Assembly: GCF_002727065.1 (NCBI RefSeq)
Contig: NZ_PDVP01000004.1
Span: forward strand, 215,215-279,214
Length of the DNA stretch: 64,000 bases
Direction: 5' to 3'
Origin: Zhengella mangrovi
GTDB lineage: Bacteria > Pseudomonadota > Alphaproteobacteria > Rhizobiales > Rhizobiaceae
Both the position numbers and the translations under genes were made by a program. A model generated the notes under the pieces. The model searched no databases. It saw only the letters and a list, made by a program, of their open reading frames with translations, and was not told where the DNA came from. Of the stretch, positions 10,946 through 20,708 are shown in pieces; position 1 is the stretch's first letter, and the number at the start of each line of letters is the position of its first letter.

Positions 10946-12247
10946 ATGAGCGGACATTCCAGCTACACGCCGAAAACCGGCATCGAGAAGTGGATCGATG
11001 CACGCATGCCGCTGCCGCGGCTTGCCTATGATTCCTTTGTCGCCTTTCCGGTTCCGCGCAACCTGAATTACGCCTACACGTTTGGCGGCATCCTCGCGAT
11101 CATGCTGGTCATCCAGATCCTGACCGGCGTCGTGCTGGCCATGCACTACGCGGCGAACACCGGCCTGGCGTTCGAATCCGTCGAGAAGATCATGCGCGAC
11201 GTCAACTCCGGCTGGCTGCTGCGCTACATGCACGCCAACGGCGCGTCGTTCTTCTTCGTCGCCGTGTACATCCACATCTATCGCGGTCTCTACTACGGCT
11301 CCTACAAGGCGCCGCGCGAGCTGCTGTGGATCCTCGGCGTGCTGATCTTCTTCCTGATGATGGCGACGGCCTTCATGGGCTACGTTCTGCCCTGGGGCCA
11401 GATGTCCTTCTGGGGCGCGACGGTCATCACCGGCTTCTTCACCGCCTTCCCGGTGATCGGCGAATCGATCCAGCAGTTCCTGCTCGGCGGCTTCGCGGTG
11501 GACAACCCGACGCTCAACCGCTTCTTCTCGCTGCACTACCTGCTGCCCTTCATGCTGGTCGGCGTGGTCATCCTGCACGTCTGGGCGCTGCACGTGACCG
11601 GGCAGACCAACCCGACGGGCATCGAGGTGAAGCACAAGACCGACACGGTGGCGTTCACGCCGTACGCGACGATCAAGGACGCCTTTGCCATGGTCGTCTT
11701 CCTGGCCGTCTTCGCCTATTTCGTGTTCTACATGCCGAACTTCCTCGGCCACCCGGACAACTACATCGTTGCCGACCCGCTGAAGACGCCGGCGCATATC
11801 GTGCCCGAATGGTACTTCCTGCCGTTCTACGCCATCCTGCGCGGCATCACGTTCAACATCGGACCGATCGACTCCAAGCTCGGCGGCGTCATCGCCATGT
11901 TCGGCTCGATCGCCGTGCTGTTCGTCCTGCCCTGGCTGGACACGTCGAAGGTGCGCTCGGCCGCTTACCGGCCCTGGTACAAGCTGTTCTTCTGGCTCTT
12001 CGTGATCGACACCATCTTCCTCGGCTGGCTCGGTTCGCGTCCGGCTGAAGGCACCTACGTGACGATGGCCCAGATCGCGACGCTCTACTATTTTTGCTTC
12101 TTCCTGATCATCATGCCGGTTCTGGGCCTGATCGAGACGCCGAAGCGGCTGCCGAATTCCATCACCGAGGCAGTCCTGGAGAAGAACAAGGGCGGGGCAC
12201 ACGCGCAGCCGGCCGGTGCCGCTGCGGCGCCGGAAACCAAGGGCTGA
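10946..12247 (+). CDS. petB: Cytochrome b of the bc1 complex
   Basis: 433 residues, a full-length alphaproteobacterial cytochrome b (not split as in b6f). Eight membrane helices carry two b hemes and the quinol-oxidation and quinone-reduction sites. The PEWYF motif of the Qo site lies in [16 protein letters not shown], and conserved sequences such as [13 protein letters not shown] are intact. It starts 18 bases after petA with a GGGACAGGGACAG leader. The charged tail after the last helix ends in a low-complexity Ala/Gly/Pro run. Confidence 0.97.
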   Translation: MSGHSSYTPKTGIEKWIDARMPLPRLAYDSFVAFPVPRNLNYAYTFGGILAIMLVIQILTGVVLAMHYAANTGLAFESVEKIMRDVNSGWLLRYMHANGASFFFVAVYIHIYRGLYYGSYKAPRELLWILGVLIFFLMMATAFMGYVLPWGQMSFWGATVITGFFTAFPVIGESIQQFLLGGFAVDNPTLNRFFSLHYLLPFMLVGVVILHVWALHVTGQTNPTGIEVKHKTDTVAFTPYATIKDAFAMVVFLAVFAYFVFYMPNFLGHPDNYIVADPLKTPAHIVPEWYFLPFYAILRGITFNIGPIDSKLGGVIAMFGSIAVLFVLPWLDTSKVRSAAYRPWYKLFFWLFVIDTIFLGWLGSRPAEGTYVTMAQIATLYYFCFFLIIMPVLGLIETPKRLPNSITEAVLEKNKGGAHAQPAGAAAAPETKG

Positions 12248-12271
12248 GACGCAAGGCTTGAAAAGGACTGA

Positions 12272-13138
12272 ATGATGAAAACGATCCTCAAGGGTTTCGC
12301 GGCTCTCGGACTGGGCATGGCCCTCGTCACCGGCGCCCTCGGCGCGGAAGAGGGCGGCCATTCGGCTGCCGAACCAACGCATTTCCCGATCAAGAAGCCG
12401 GCATACCAGGAATGGAGCTTTGCCGGTCCGTTCGGGCACTACGACAAGGCCCAGCTCCAGCGCGGGCTGAAGATCTACAAGGAAGTCTGCTCGGCGTGTC
12501 ACTCGATGAAGCGCGTGGCCTTCCGTGACCTGGAAGAGCTTGGCTATTCCGAAGACCAGGTGAAGGCCTTTGCCGCCGAGTACGAGGTCGAGGACGGCCC
12601 GAACGGGGACGGCGAGATGTTCACCCGCGCGGCCAAGCCGTCGGACTACTTTCCGTCGCCGTTCCCGAATGTCGAGGCTGCAGCCGCGGCGAACAACGGC
12701 GCCGCCCCGCCGGACTTCTCGCTGCTTGCCAAGGCGCGGGCGGTGGAGCGCGGCTTCCCGAACTTCATCTTCGATGTCTTCACCATGTACCAGGAGCAGG
12801 GACCCGACTACATCCATGCCCTGCTGACCGGCTACAACGAGCAGCCGCCGGAAGGCATGGAGATCCCCGAGGGCACCCACTACAACCCGTATTTCATCGC
12901 GGGCAAGTCGCTGGCCATGGCGCAGCCGATCGACGACGGCGTCGTCTCCTTCGACGACGGGTCGCCGGAAACGCTGGAACAGTATTCCCACGACGTGGCG
13001 GCCTTCATGATGTGGGCAGCGGAGCCCAAGCTGGAAGACCGCAAGAAGACAGGCTTCCGGGTCATGATGTTCATGCTGGTCTTTGCGGGTCTCCTGTACC
13101 TGACCAAGCGCAAGGTGTGGTCGAACGTCGATCACTGA
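12272..13138 (+). CDS. petC: Cytochrome c1 of the bc1 complex
   Basis: 288 residues from the first of two adjacent ATGs. A signal peptide (to about residue 25), heme c motif CSACH at residues 73-77, a periplasmic domain with the likely axial Met in GKSLAMAQP, and a C-terminal anchor helix ([18 protein letters not shown]). It passes electrons from the Rieske protein to soluble cytochrome c. Third gene of the operon, 24 bases after petB and followed by a strong terminator. Confidence 0.97.
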   Translation: MMKTILKGFAALGLGMALVTGALGAEEGGHSAAEPTHFPIKKPAYQEWSFAGPFGHYDKAQLQRGLKIYKEVCSACHSMKRVAFRDLEELGYSEDQVKAFAAEYEVEDGPNGDGEMFTRAAKPSDYFPSPFPNVEAAAAANNGAAPPDFSLLAKARAVERGFPNFIFDVFTMYQEQGPDYIHALLTGYNEQPPEGMEIPEGTHYNPYFIAGKSLAMAQPIDDGVVSFDDGSPETLEQYSHDVAAFMMWAAEPKLEDRKKTGFRVMMFMLVFAGLLYLTKRKVWSNVDH

Positions 13139-13166
13139 GCCTTGCGGCCGGTGCACTGCAATTCGG

Positions 13167-13197
13167 AAAGGGCGCTCCACGGGCGCCCTTTTCTTTT
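13167..13197 (+). terminator. Rho-independent terminator of petABC
   Basis: Perfect 9-bp stem AAAGGGCGC (13167-13175) and GCGCCCTTT (13183-13191) with a 7-base loop, followed by TCTTTT. It lies 29 bases after the petC stop. Confidence 0.9.
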
Positions 13198-13269
13198 GGG
13201 AACGGACAGGCCACAAAGAGCGTGCCGGACGCGTACCGGCCTGCCGACATTGCAAGACAAGGGGCTTCC

Positions 13270-13815
13270 ATGAACCGTTCGCTCGCCGATACGCTTCGCG
13301 ACTCCATCCGCGCCATCCACGACTATCCCAAGCCGGGCATCGTCTTCCGCGACATCACGACCCTGCTGGGCGACGCGCGGGCGTTCCGCCGCTCCGTGGA
13401 CGAACTCGTGCATCCCTGGGCCGGGTCGAAGATCGACCATATCGCGGGGATCGAGGCTCGCGGCTTCATTCTGGGCGGCGCCATGGCGCACCAGTTGTCC
13501 TCCGGCTTCGTCCCGATCCGGAAGAAGGGCAAGCTCCCGCACGAAACGGTTTCCATCGCCTACAGCCTCGAATACGGGGTCGACGAGATGGAGATGCACA
13601 AGGACGCTGTGCGCCCCGGCGACAAGGTGATCCTGGTCGATGACCTGATCGCCACGGGCGGCACCGCCGAAGGCGCGGTGAAGCTGCTGCAGACGCTGGG
13701 TGCAGACGTCGTGGCTGCCTGTTTCGTCATCGATCTGCCGGATCTCGGGGGGCGCCGGAAACTGGAAGCGCTTGGCGTCTCCGTGCGCACGCTCGTCGAG
13801 TTCGAGGGCGACTGA
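13270..13815 (+). CDS. apt: Adenine phosphoribosyltransferase
   Basis: 181 residues from the ATG at 13270; upstream in-frame codons overlap petC. Salvages adenine to AMP using PRPP. The PRPP-binding loop is [17 protein letters not shown], and the N-terminal [21 protein letters not shown] and [10 protein letters not shown] segments are typical of Apt. It follows petC after the terminator, a conserved order in many alphaproteobacteria, and its stop overlaps the next ATG. Confidence 0.95.
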   Translation: MNRSLADTLRDSIRAIHDYPKPGIVFRDITTLLGDARAFRRSVDELVHPWAGSKIDHIAGIEARGFILGGAMAHQLSSGFVPIRKKGKLPHETVSIAYSLEYGVDEMEMHKDAVRPGDKVILVDDLIATGGTAEGAVKLLQTLGADVVAACFVIDLPDLGGRRKLEALGVSVRTLVEFEGD

Positions 13816-14348
13816 TGCCGCGTGACGGCCTGTCCGTAAGCGAGACGGGTCCAGCCGACCGTGCCGCGGTCCTGGAACTCTATCCGCAAGCCTTCCCGGA
13901 CGAGGACCAGACGCCGCTCGTGTCTGCCCTGCTGGACTTGCCTGCGGGCGTCCTGTCGCTCGCCGCGTGGCAAGGTGGCGTGCTGGCGGGGCATTGTCTG
14001 TTCACCGAGGGCACGGCCGGTGCGGCCAGGATGCCTGTCGCGCTTCTCGGCCCGCTCTGCGTGGCGCCCGACCACCAGCGTCAGGGTGTCGGCACCGTCC
14101 TCGTGACAGAGGGTTTCGCTCGGCTTGGTGCCCGGGGCATCCGGCGGGTTCTCGTGCTGGGTGACCCGGCCTATTACGGCCGCATCGGGTTCCGGCCGGA
14201 ACCGGATATCCGGCCGCCATACGACCTGCCGGCAGAATGGCAGGGCGCGTGGCAGTCGAAAGGACTGGCAGGGGACGTCGAGGGCGAGGGGGCAGAGGCC
14301 GTTTCCCTGCCTGCACCATGGATGCAGCCGGCGCTCTGGCTTCCCTGA
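13815..14348 (+). CDS. GNAT-family N-acetyltransferase (YhbS-like)
   Basis: 177 residues with the GNAT acetyl-CoA signature: LLGPLCVAPDHQRQGVGTVLV (the Q-R-Q-G-V-G pantetheine-binding loop) and a following VLVLGDPAYYGRIGF strand typical of the YhbS subgroup. The ATG overlaps the apt TGA by one base, so translation is coupled. The acceptor is unknown. The C-terminus (PAPWMQPALW) is also usual for this subgroup. Confidence 0.85.
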   Translation: MPRDGLSVSETGPADRAAVLELYPQAFPDEDQTPLVSALLDLPAGVLSLAAWQGGVLAGHCLFTEGTAGAARMPVALLGPLCVAPDHQRQGVGTVLVTEGFARLGARGIRRVLVLGDPAYYGRIGFRPEPDIRPPYDLPAEWQGAWQSKGLAGDVEGEGAEAVSLPAPWMQPALWLP

Positions 14349-14360
14349 TCGCGCGCCGCC

Positions 14361-14798
14361 TTACCCTGTTGCAAGCTTCCGAGTGGAAAGGGTGCGGATT
14401 TCCATGCGATTCAGGACCGCGATATAGGCCAAACCGCCGAGCAAGCCGCCGGTCATGCAGGGAACCAGCATGTCGGGCGCGGCGAGCAGGTTGCTTCCCT
14501 CTTCCAGGCTCAAAGCCGCGGCGGCGGTCAGCGCGCCCGTGACCGCGAAATAGGCCGGGTGCCTCCACCCGCGGACTTCCGCCAACGCGATGGCTGCGAA
14601 TGCTGGCAGCAGCGAGTATATGCCGGTCATCATCAGGGCCAGCAGGTTTCCTGCCGGGAATGCGTCGAGAAAGCCGGACTTGCCATGGGTATGGCTGCTT
14701 GCCGCCTGGATGAAGAGCAGCGCGCTTTGCGACGAGACGACGACGGCCACGGCATAGGCCGCCAGGCAACGGGTGATGACGGTGAAAACGATAATCAC
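14361..14798 (-). CDS. Hypothetical four-helix membrane protein
   Basis: 145 residues with a GTG start at 14798 behind GGAG. Hydrophobic stretches at about residues 1-32, 50-72, 82-97 and 105-128 predict four membrane helices; the loop after the first contains SSHTHGKSG. I do not recognise the family. It lies alone between the convergent GNAT gene and the MaoC pair. Confidence 0.6.
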   Translation of the reverse strand: MIIVFTVITRCLAAYAVAVVVSSQSALLFIQAASSHTHGKSGFLDAFPAGNLLALMMTGIYSLLPAFAAIALAEVRGWRHPAYFAVTGALTAAAALSLEEGSNLLAAPDMLVPCMTGGLLGGLAYIAVLNRMEIRTLSTRKLATG

Positions 14799-14900
14799 GG
14801 GCAGGGCTCCTTCTGATCCGCCTTGGTGCGGTGACAGGAGCCTTGTACGGGGGACAATTGCAGCCGGCGTGCAGATGCCGGTGACGTCTTGACGATCTTT

Positions 14901-15386
14901 TCAGGCGGTTGCGTCGCCGTTGCGCACCATCTGGGCGCTGTCGAATTCCATCACCTTCCTGGTGCGGCTGTCATAGGCTTCACAGTGCTTGGAGGCGAGG
15001 AACCAGCCGGGCCGCTTGTCCAGGGGGCGAAGCTTCAGGAAGGACCGGGTGAAGGAAATCGTGTCGCCGGCATAGACCGGCGCGGTCCAGCGCACGTTCT
15101 TCAGGCCGAGGGCGGGACCGAATTCGACCGGTGTCTCGCCGGCAGCGCGAAGACGCTCGGCCATGACCTTGTCGGCGGCGACATTGCGGCTCATCCAGAT
15201 GGCGGCCGTGTGCCACCCGGAGGCACAGAGGCGGCCGAAATGGGTCTTGGCGGCTTCCTCCTCGCTGAGGTGAAAGCGCTGCGGATCGTAACGGGATGCA
15301 AACTCGACGATCTCGGCCGGCGTGAAAGTGTGCTGGCCCAGTTGATGGACCGTACCGACCGCCAGCTTCTCCTCAAGCGTCATCAT
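14901..15386 (-). CDS. MaoC-like hot-dog dehydratase, second of pair
   Basis: 161 residues from the ATG at 15386, which overlaps the upstream stop (ATGA). Single hot-dog domain with the hydratase-2 motif RYDPQRFHLSEEEA...FGRLCASGWHTAA, whose Asp and His are the expected catalytic pair for adding water across an enoyl-CoA. The downstream GLKNVRWTAPVYAGDT strand is typical of MaoC proteins. Paired single-domain MaoC genes often make a heterodimer. Exact acyl-CoA unknown. Confidence 0.85.
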   Translation of the reverse strand: MMTLEEKLAVGTVHQLGQHTFTPAEIVEFASRYDPQRFHLSEEEAAKTHFGRLCASGWHTAAIWMSRNVAADKVMAERLRAAGETPVEFGPALGLKNVRWTAPVYAGDTISFTRSFLKLRPLDKRPGWFLASKHCEAYDSRTRKVMEFDSAQMVRNGDATA

Positions 15387-15850
15387 TCGGCAGCCTCCGG
15401 ATCGCGGAGCGCCATGATGCCGGCATTCTCCATCTCGCACACCAGATCGCCATTCTGGTTGTAGAACTCGCTTTTCACCTGAACGAAGCCCAGCCCGGGC
15501 CGGGAGCCGGATTTCCGCTTGGAGAGGACGCGCGATATGCCGCTCAGGGTGTCGCCGGCAAAGACGGGACGCTTCCAGTTCAGGTAATCGACGCCGGGGG
15601 CGCCCTGTGACGTGGACCGGAGAATGAAACCGTCGCACATGAGACGCATGGCGATGGCGACCGTATGCCAGCCGGAGGCCGAAAGACCGCCCAGCAGGCT
15701 TCCCGCGGCGGCTTCCTCGTCCAGGTGCATGGGCTGGGGGTCGTAGCGTCCGGCAAAATCCTTGATCTCTTCGGCGGACACAGCGTAGCTGCCCAATGCG
15801 ATTTCCATATCCGGCTGGAAATCCTCGTAGGCGAGAATCGAGTCGGTCAT
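15383..15850 (-). CDS. MaoC-like hot-dog dehydratase, first of pair
   Basis: 155 residues from the ATG at 15850. It has the same layout as its neighbour: RYDPQPMHLDEEAA and LGGLSASGWHTVA hold the catalytic Asp and His, and WKRPVFAGDTLSG follows. Similarity between the two suggests a duplication. The start further upstream (15970) is rejected because it would overlap the divergent Crp/Fnr gene. Possible roles are enoyl-CoA hydration in fatty-acid or polyhydroxyalkanoate metabolism. Confidence 0.85.
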   Translation of the reverse strand: MTDSILAYEDFQPDMEIALGSYAVSAEEIKDFAGRYDPQPMHLDEEAAAGSLLGGLSASGWHTVAIAMRLMCDGFILRSTSQGAPGVDYLNWKRPVFAGDTLSGISRVLSKRKSGSRPGLGFVQVKSEFYNQNGDLVCEMENAGIMALRDPEAAE

Positions 15851-15936
15851 CAAAACGTTCCAAGTTATGTTGGCCGCAAACAATAGCCATGCCATACCTT
15901 GGCGCAAGCCCTTGAATGACAACAAGGACCAGATGG

Positions 15937-16575
15937 ATGGACGTTGCCACGGACGGTCTCGATGCCGCAACCAAGGCCAGCCTCGAGCGGCTCGCCGTCT
16001 CGCGCGCCGATGCCGGCACGGTGCTGTTCCGGCCCGGGGACGACGCGGCCGGTTTCGTCCTGGTCCACGAGGGGCGGATCGGGGTCTACCTGACCGGCCG
16101 TTCGGGACGCGACATCCTGCTCTATTCGGTGGAGCGGGGCCAGACCTGCATCCAGACCACGCTCGGCCTGCTTGGCGGTGAAGCCTATACCGGCGAGGGG
16201 ATCGCGGAGACGCCGATTGCCTTCAGCGTGCTGCCGCGCGGGGATTTCATGGCGCTGATGGAGAACTCCGCGCCTTTCCGTGCCTTCGTGTTCCGATCCT
16301 TCGCGGGGCGGCTGAACGACGTGACGCGGCTACTCGAACAAGTCGCCTTCGTGCGCGTGGAGCAGCGGCTGGCGCGTGTCCTCATCGAGCGGGCCGGCGA
16401 AGACGGGACGGTGCACCTGACCCACCAGGCGCTGGCCTCGGCCATCGGTTCGGCGCGGGAAGTGGTGTCCCGGCGGCTGGAAGCCCTGCGGTCGCGCGGG
16501 CTGGTCGAACTCGACCGTGGCCTGATCCGTGTGGCCGACCGCCCGGGGTTGCGGCATCTTGCCGAAGGCGAGTAA
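15937..16575 (+). CDS. Crp/Fnr-family transcriptional regulator
   Basis: 212 residues from the ATG at 15937 (AAGGACC lies 8 bases upstream); an ATG at 15916 adds seven residues. An N-terminal cyclic-nucleotide-binding-type barrel, a dimer helix and a C-terminal winged helix. The recognition helix reads AREVVSRRLEAL, giving the E-x-x-S-R signature of proteins that bind TTGA...TCAA sites (FNR, FixK, DNR), unlike the R-E-x-x-G-R of CRP. There is no N-terminal Cys cluster, so it is not an oxygen-sensing FeS FNR; a DNR/NnrR-like or FixK-like role is possible. FNR-type boxes occur at 1193, 30345 and 32084. Confidence 0.85.
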   Translation: MDVATDGLDAATKASLERLAVSRADAGTVLFRPGDDAAGFVLVHEGRIGVYLTGRSGRDILLYSVERGQTCIQTTLGLLGGEAYTGEGIAETPIAFSVLPRGDFMALMENSAPFRAFVFRSFAGRLNDVTRLLEQVAFVRVEQRLARVLIERAGEDGTVHLTHQALASAIGSAREVVSRRLEALRSRGLVELDRGLIRVADRPGLRHLAEGE

Positions 16576-16748
16576 CGGCTGGAGCATTTCCGGTCTTCGA
16601 GGAAATGCTTAAAAATCCCATCCGGATTGATCGCTTGGTGATCTTGTCACTGAAACAGCGGCCTGAAGCTGTCATGCTTTCTTATGGATCCGCCCGGGAT
16701 GGCCGCGTGGCCGCAGGGCGGTGGCAACCAGAGCAAGGAGAGCCTGTG

Positions 16749-16961
16749 ATGTTCAAGACCAACGTGGGCAGCGCGGATCGCGCTATTCGAGCAATCGTCG
16801 GAATCGTGCTGCTGGCGCTGTATTTCATGGGCACGGCAACGGGCGTGTGGGCCTGGGTGGCGCTCATCGTGGGCGTTGTCATGCTGGCCACGGCCGTGCT
16901 AGGCTGGTGCCCGCCATATTCCATTCTCGGCATCAACACCTGCGGGGTGAAGAAGGCCTGA
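16749..16961 (+). CDS. DUF2892 (YgaP-type) inner-membrane protein
   Basis: 70 residues; ATG at 16749 with AAGGAG upstream. Two membrane helices separated by GTATGVWAW, starting with MFKTNVGSADRAIRAIVG and ending in the family motif GWCPPYSILGINTC. The two Cys are conserved in the family and may be redox active. It follows the Crp/Fnr gene by 173 bases. DUF2892 proteins are often fused to or placed near rhodanese domains; none is seen here. Confidence 0.88.
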   Translation: MFKTNVGSADRAIRAIVGIVLLALYFMGTATGVWAWVALIVGVVMLATAVLGWCPPYSILGINTCGVKKA

Positions 16962-17044
16962 TCGCCTTTTGACGCGGACCGGCCGGCCGGTTGCGACTGG
17001 CCGATGCCGGCGGCGTCAGCGGCGCCCAACGGATGCCCGTGCCG

Positions 17045-17269
17045 TCAGGCCGCGGCTTTCTTGCGGCGCGTTGCAGTGGTGCGCTTTGCTGCCGCACCGG
17101 CCCTGGTCTTTTTCGCGGCCTTCGGCTCTGCCTTCATGGCTGCAGCCATCCCGCGCAGTGCGCCGGCAGCTTCGTGCCAATGGTCCTCGGCGCGCCCATC
17201 GGGGCAGCCTTCTTCCAACCACCGGAAGTAGGCGCGTTCGCGGATTTTATCTTCCTCGGTCACGGGCAT
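17045..17269 (-). CDS. DUF2934 protein with Lys/Ala-rich tail
   Basis: 74 residues; ATG at 17269 with AGGAG 6 bases upstream. The N-terminal part (IRERAYFRWLEEGCPDGRAEDHWHEA) is the DUF2934 motif, common in Hyphomicrobiales. The C-terminal 30 residues are Lys/Ala/Arg-rich, resembling histone H1-like tails, so nucleic-acid binding is possible. Function unknown. Confidence 0.85.
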   Translation of the reverse strand: MPVTEEDKIRERAYFRWLEEGCPDGRAEDHWHEAAGALRGMAAAMKAEPKAAKKTRAGAAAKRTTATRRKKAAA

Positions 17270-17374
17270 TTGTTTCTCCTGTTGTGACTATGCGGGGGAA
17301 CGCAGAACAGGCCGGACAGCGGATCCGGTTACGCAAGGTCAGACTGATCCATCGATAAGAATCTGATTTGCCGG

Positions 17375-17394
17375 CATTTCGCAACTGCGAAATG
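17375..17394. other. Intergenic hairpin after permease gene
   Basis: Perfect 8-bp stem CATTTCGC/GCGAAATG around AACT, just past the stop of the permease gene at 17405. There is no T-run on the minus strand after it, so it is a weak terminator or an mRNA 3'-end structure at best. Confidence 0.4.
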
Positions 17395-17404
17395 GCGTGG
17401 CGTA

Positions 17405-18631
17405 TCAATGGCCGCCAGACAAACCGGCCGCCACCTGCCAGACGGCCAGGGCCGCGGAAATGGCCGCGCCGGCGAGTCCCCACCAGCGCCAGGCCCGCAA
17501 ACCGGTTTCCGGCTGGCGCGTGCCGATGAAGAACAGCGACAGGTTGACCAGGGTAAAGACGGCCAGGGTGACCAGGCTCGTCGCCTCCGCAAGGCGGACA
17601 AGCGGAAAGAGGAGGGCGAGGGCGATAATGATGACCGCCACGGCCCAGGTGGCGCGTGCGGGGGTCTTGTGGACGGGATCCACGCTGGCGAACCACCGCG
17701 GGATCAGGCCTTCATTGGCCATGCCGTAGAGCACGCGGGCGGCCATGATGATCTGAACGAGGATGCCGTTGATCATGGCGATCGCGGCAATGGCGGCGAC
17801 CGGTTGGCCAGGCCAGCCGGTGATGCGCTCGAACATCACGGCCACCGGAGCGGCGGAACCGGTGATGGCGGACCGGTCGGGCATGAGCGTCGCGATGGCG
17901 GCGAGCGCGACATAGATGACCATGGTGGCGCCCAAGGTGAGAAGGATGGCGCGCGGCGCGGTGCGCTCCGGTTCCCGCGTCTCCTCGGCCATGTTCTCGA
18001 TGTCCTCGAAACCGATGAAAGCGAAGAAGGCGATCACGGCCGCGGACAGCACGGGCGCCATGACGGCGAGGTCGGCCGACGGTGTGAAGGCCAGCAACAG
18101 CCGTTCGCCATCGCCCAGCAAGGGCAGGCCGGCCAGGACGATCACCAGCAGCGTGCCGACTTCCAGAACGGTGATGACCGCCGCGAAGATCACGCTTTCG
18201 CGGACCCCCCACCATGCGACCAGCGCCAGCACGACAACGATGCCGGCGGTCAGCAGCGGCGCGGGAACGGGAGCGAGGGAGCGGACATAGCCTGCAAAGG
18301 CCAGGGCGATGACGGCGCTGGACACGATGCCGGTGACGACGACGCCAAGGCCGACCAAGCGTCCGGCAAGCGATCCGAGGCCGCGGTTGACGAAGACAGC
18401 TTCGCCGCCGGCGCGCGGAAAGACGCGGACCAGAAGGGCGTAGGACAGGCCTGTGGCGCCGGCAATGACGCCGGCCAGCAGGAAGGCCAGTGGCGCGCGA
18501 TCCCCGGCCAGTGCCAGGATCTCGCCGACCAGTGCGAATATGCCCGCGCCCACTGTCACGCCGACGCCGTAGAAGACCAGCAGCGGCAGGGTCAGCGAGC
18601 GGTTCAGAACCGGTTTCTCAGATGTGCTCAT
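17405..18631 (-). CDS. APC-superfamily amino acid permease
   Basis: About 408 residues with 11-12 membrane helices. The N-terminal GVGVTVGAGIFALVGEI is the glycine-rich first-helix signature of the amino acid/polyamine/organocation family, and FFAFIGFEDIENMAEE is the conserved sixth-helix region. Starts at 18631, 18667 and 18679 are all in frame; 18631 (MSTSEKP) fits the alignment but has no clear ribosome site. Somewhat short for the family, so the last helices may be reduced. Substrate unknown. Confidence 0.85.
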   Translation of the reverse strand: MSTSEKPVLNRSLTLPLLVFYGVGVTVGAGIFALVGEILALAGDRAPLAFLLAGVIAGATGLSYALLVRVFPRAGGEAVFVNRGLGSLAGRLVGLGVVVTGIVSSAVIALAFAGYVRSLAPVPAPLLTAGIVVVLALVAWWGVRESVIFAAVITVLEVGTLLVIVLAGLPLLGDGERLLLAFTPSADLAVMAPVLSAAVIAFFAFIGFEDIENMAEETREPERTAPRAILLTLGATMVIYVALAAIATLMPDRSAITGSAAPVAVMFERITGWPGQPVAAIAAIAMINGILVQIIMAARVLYGMANEGLIPRWFASVDPVHKTPARATWAVAVIIIALALLFPLVRLAEATSLVTLAVFTLVNLSLFFIGTRQPETGLRAWRWWGLAGAAISAALAVWQVAAGLSGGH

Positions 18632-18749
18632 GTGTGCCAGTATCGCGGCGCCGCGCGGGCTGGCCATGATCCGGATCAAGGCCGGTGTCCGCGCTGGAGC
18701 CTTCGCGCTTTTCTCCCCATCCCTTTAAGCCTTTATCCTGTTGTCCTGA

Positions 18750-18850
18750 CGCAACCCCGGACGCAAAACCGGTTCCCACTTTTGCCGGAATTGGCTCTTT
18801 CCTCGCGCAATCCCGGACGCAAAACCGGTTCCCACTTTTGCTGGAATTGC
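18750..18850. repeat. Two tandem 45-bp REP-like elements
   Basis: Copies at 18750-18794 and 18806-18850, 56 bases apart and about 90% identical, each built around GGACGCAAAACCGGTTCCCA. In the second copy the ends (GCAATCCC...GGAATTGC) are near-complementary. The same family recurs at 59833-59982. This palindromic intergenic repeat type is one I associate with Hyphomicrobiales. It sits between the start of the permease gene and the start of the DUF599 gene. Confidence 0.85.
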
Positions 18851-18891
18851 TTTAGCATCGCCATCTGGCAAGCATCGGAGATGCCCTGGTA

Positions 18892-19593
18892 ATGAGCGGA
18901 CTGAAAGACGTGATCGGCAGTGCCGATCTTGCTGCCCTGCTGGGGTTCGTGGCAGCCTGGCTTGCATTCGAACTGGCCGTTGACCACACGCCTCTGAAGC
19001 ACCGGAGCCTGTCCGGCCTGATGGCGCGCCGCCGGGCCGCCTGGATGCTGGTAATGGCCGAGCGCGATATGCGCATGGTCGATACCGCGGTGCTGAGCGG
19101 GCTGCAGCAGGGCGCAGCCTATTTCGGCACCGTGGCGATGCTGGCCATCGGCGGTTGCTTCGCCGCGATGGGGGCGACCGAGCAGGCGCTGCGGCTGTTC
19201 CAGGACCTGCCGCTGGTGGGAGGCGTCAGCCGTACGCTGTTCGAACTGAAACTGGTCGGACTCACGCTGATCTACGTCTATGCGTTCTTCAAGTTCGGCT
19301 GGTCCTACCGGCTGTTCAACTACTGTTCGATCCTGGTGGGCAGCGTGCCGCAGCCATCGGATGCCGATGCTGAAACGCGCCGGCGGCAAGCCATGCAGGC
19401 CGGCGAGATGAACATCCTGGCCGGCCGGCATTTCACGGCCGGGCAGCGCGGGCTGTTCATGGCGCTTGCCTACCTGGGATGGTTTGCCGGCCCGGGTGCG
19501 TTGATCGGGTCGACGCTGTTCGTCATCGCGGTGCTGGTGCGCCGGCAGTTCTTTTCCAACGCCCGGCGCGCGATTGCCGGTGATCCCGACTGA
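18892..19593 (+). CDS. DUF599 membrane protein
   Basis: 233 residues, four predicted membrane helices. The N-terminal RRRAAWMLVMAERDMRMVDTAVLSGLQQGAAYF segment, the cytoplasmic YSILVG-type loop (FNYCSILVGSVP) and the late MALAYLGWFAGP are typical of DUF599, a conserved alphaproteobacterial inner-membrane family of unknown function. No operon partner; ychF is convergent 11 bases away. REP-like elements lie just before it. Confidence 0.85.
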   Translation: MSGLKDVIGSADLAALLGFVAAWLAFELAVDHTPLKHRSLSGLMARRRAAWMLVMAERDMRMVDTAVLSGLQQGAAYFGTVAMLAIGGCFAAMGATEQALRLFQDLPLVGGVSRTLFELKLVGLTLIYVYAFFKFGWSYRLFNYCSILVGSVPQPSDADAETRRRQAMQAGEMNILAGRHFTAGQRGLFMALAYLGWFAGPGALIGSTLFVIAVLVRRQFFSNARRAIAGDPD

Positions 19594-19604
19594 GCGGGAC
19601 CCGG

Positions 19605-20708
19605 TCAGGTGTTGAAACGGAAGTGCATGATGTCGCCGTCCTGGACGACGTATTCCTTGCCTTCGTCTCGCGCCTTGCCGGCTTCCTTGGCCGCCTGTTC
19701 ACCGCCCAAGGCCACGAAATCGGCAAAGGCGATCGTGTTGGCGCGGATGAAGCCGCGCTCGAAGTCGGTGTGGATGACACCGGCGGCGGCCGGCGCCTTG
19801 GTGCCGCGTTCCACCGTCCAGGCCCGGGCCTCCTTCGGCCCGACGGTGAAATAGGTGATGAGATGGAGGAGGTCGTAGCCGGCGCGGATCAGCCGGTCGA
19901 GACCCGGCTCCTCGAGACCCATTTCGGCTAGGAATTCCCTGGCCTCGTCATCGGACAACTGGGCGACCTCGGCCTCGATGGCCGCGGAAATGATGATGGT
20001 GGAAGCGCCCTGTGCCGCGGCCATGGCCTCGACAGCGCGTGTATGCTCGTTGCCCGTGGCTGCATCGCCCTCGGCCACGTTGCAGACGTAGAGCACGGGG
20101 TGGGAAGTGAGCAGGTTGAGGCCTTCCAGGATGGCGAGGTCCTCGTGCGCGATGTCCTTGCGCAGCAGACGCACCGGCTTGCCCTCGTTGAGAAGCGCGA
20201 TGGCCTGCTCCATCATCGGCAGTACGGTCATGCTTTCCTTGTCCTTGGCCTGGGCCCGCTTGCGCACGTTGACAGCGCGCCGCTCCAGGCTCTCCAGGTC
20301 TGCCAGCATGAGTTCGGTTTCCACCGTCTCCGCATCGGCGACGGGATCGATCCGGCCTTCGACATGGGTGATGTCGTCATCCTCGAAGCAGCGCAGCACG
20401 TGGACGATGGCGTCCACCTCGCGAATGTTGGCAAGGAACTGGTTGCCGAGCCCTTCGCCTTTCGATGCGCCGCGCACGAGGCCGGCGATGTCGACGAAGG
20501 AAATGCGCGTCGGGATGATTTCCTTCGAGCCGGCGATCTTCGCGATCTGGTAAAGGCGCGGATCAGGCACCGCTACTTCGCCGGTGTTCGGCTCGATGGT
20601 GCAGAAGGGATAGTTTGCCGCCTGGGCGGCCGCTGTCTTGGTCAGCGCGTTGAAGAGAGTGGACTTGCCCACATTGGGAAGCCCGACGATGCCGCATTTG
20701 AAGCCCAT
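19605..20708 (-). CDS. ychF: Redox-regulated ATPase YchF (Obg family)
   Basis: 367 residues. A P-loop NTPase of the Obg family that hydrolyses ATP in preference to GTP and binds ribosomes. G1 is GLPNVGKST near residue 8, DXXG is in [20 protein letters not shown], and the usual NKxD is replaced by NVAE (YVCNVAEGD), which is the family hallmark for ATP specificity. The C-terminal TGS domain includes [13 protein letters not shown]. It shares the neighbourhood with pth and rplY. Confidence 0.97.
   Translation of the reverse strand: MGFKCGIVGLPNVGKSTLFNALTKTAAAQAANYPFCTIEPNTGEVAVPDPRLYQIAKIAGSKEIIPTRISFVDIAGLVRGASKGEGLGNQFLANIREVDAIVHVLRCFEDDDITHVEGRIDPVADAETVETELMLADLESLERRAVNVRKRAQAKDKESMTVLPMMEQAIALLNEGKPVRLLRKDIAHEDLAILEGLNLLTSHPVLYVCNVAEGDAATGNEHTRAVEAMAAAQGASTIIISAAIEAEVAQLSDDEAREFLAEMGLEEPGLDRLIRAGYDLLHLITYFTVGPKEARAWTVERGTKAPAAAGVIHTDFERGFIRANTIAFADFVALGGEQAAKEAGKARDEGKEYVVQDGDIMHFRFNT

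Noticed and set aside
10055..13255. A 1066-codon open frame on the minus strand across petABC
   Set aside because: It is antisense to three certain genes, is full of His/Arg/Asp low-complexity residues and matches no family; a by-product of high GC.
16627..16644. TTGATCGCTTGGTGATC upstream of the DUF2892 gene, considered as a fourth FNR box
   Set aside because: The half-sites are spaced wrongly and the second half does not fit TCAA.
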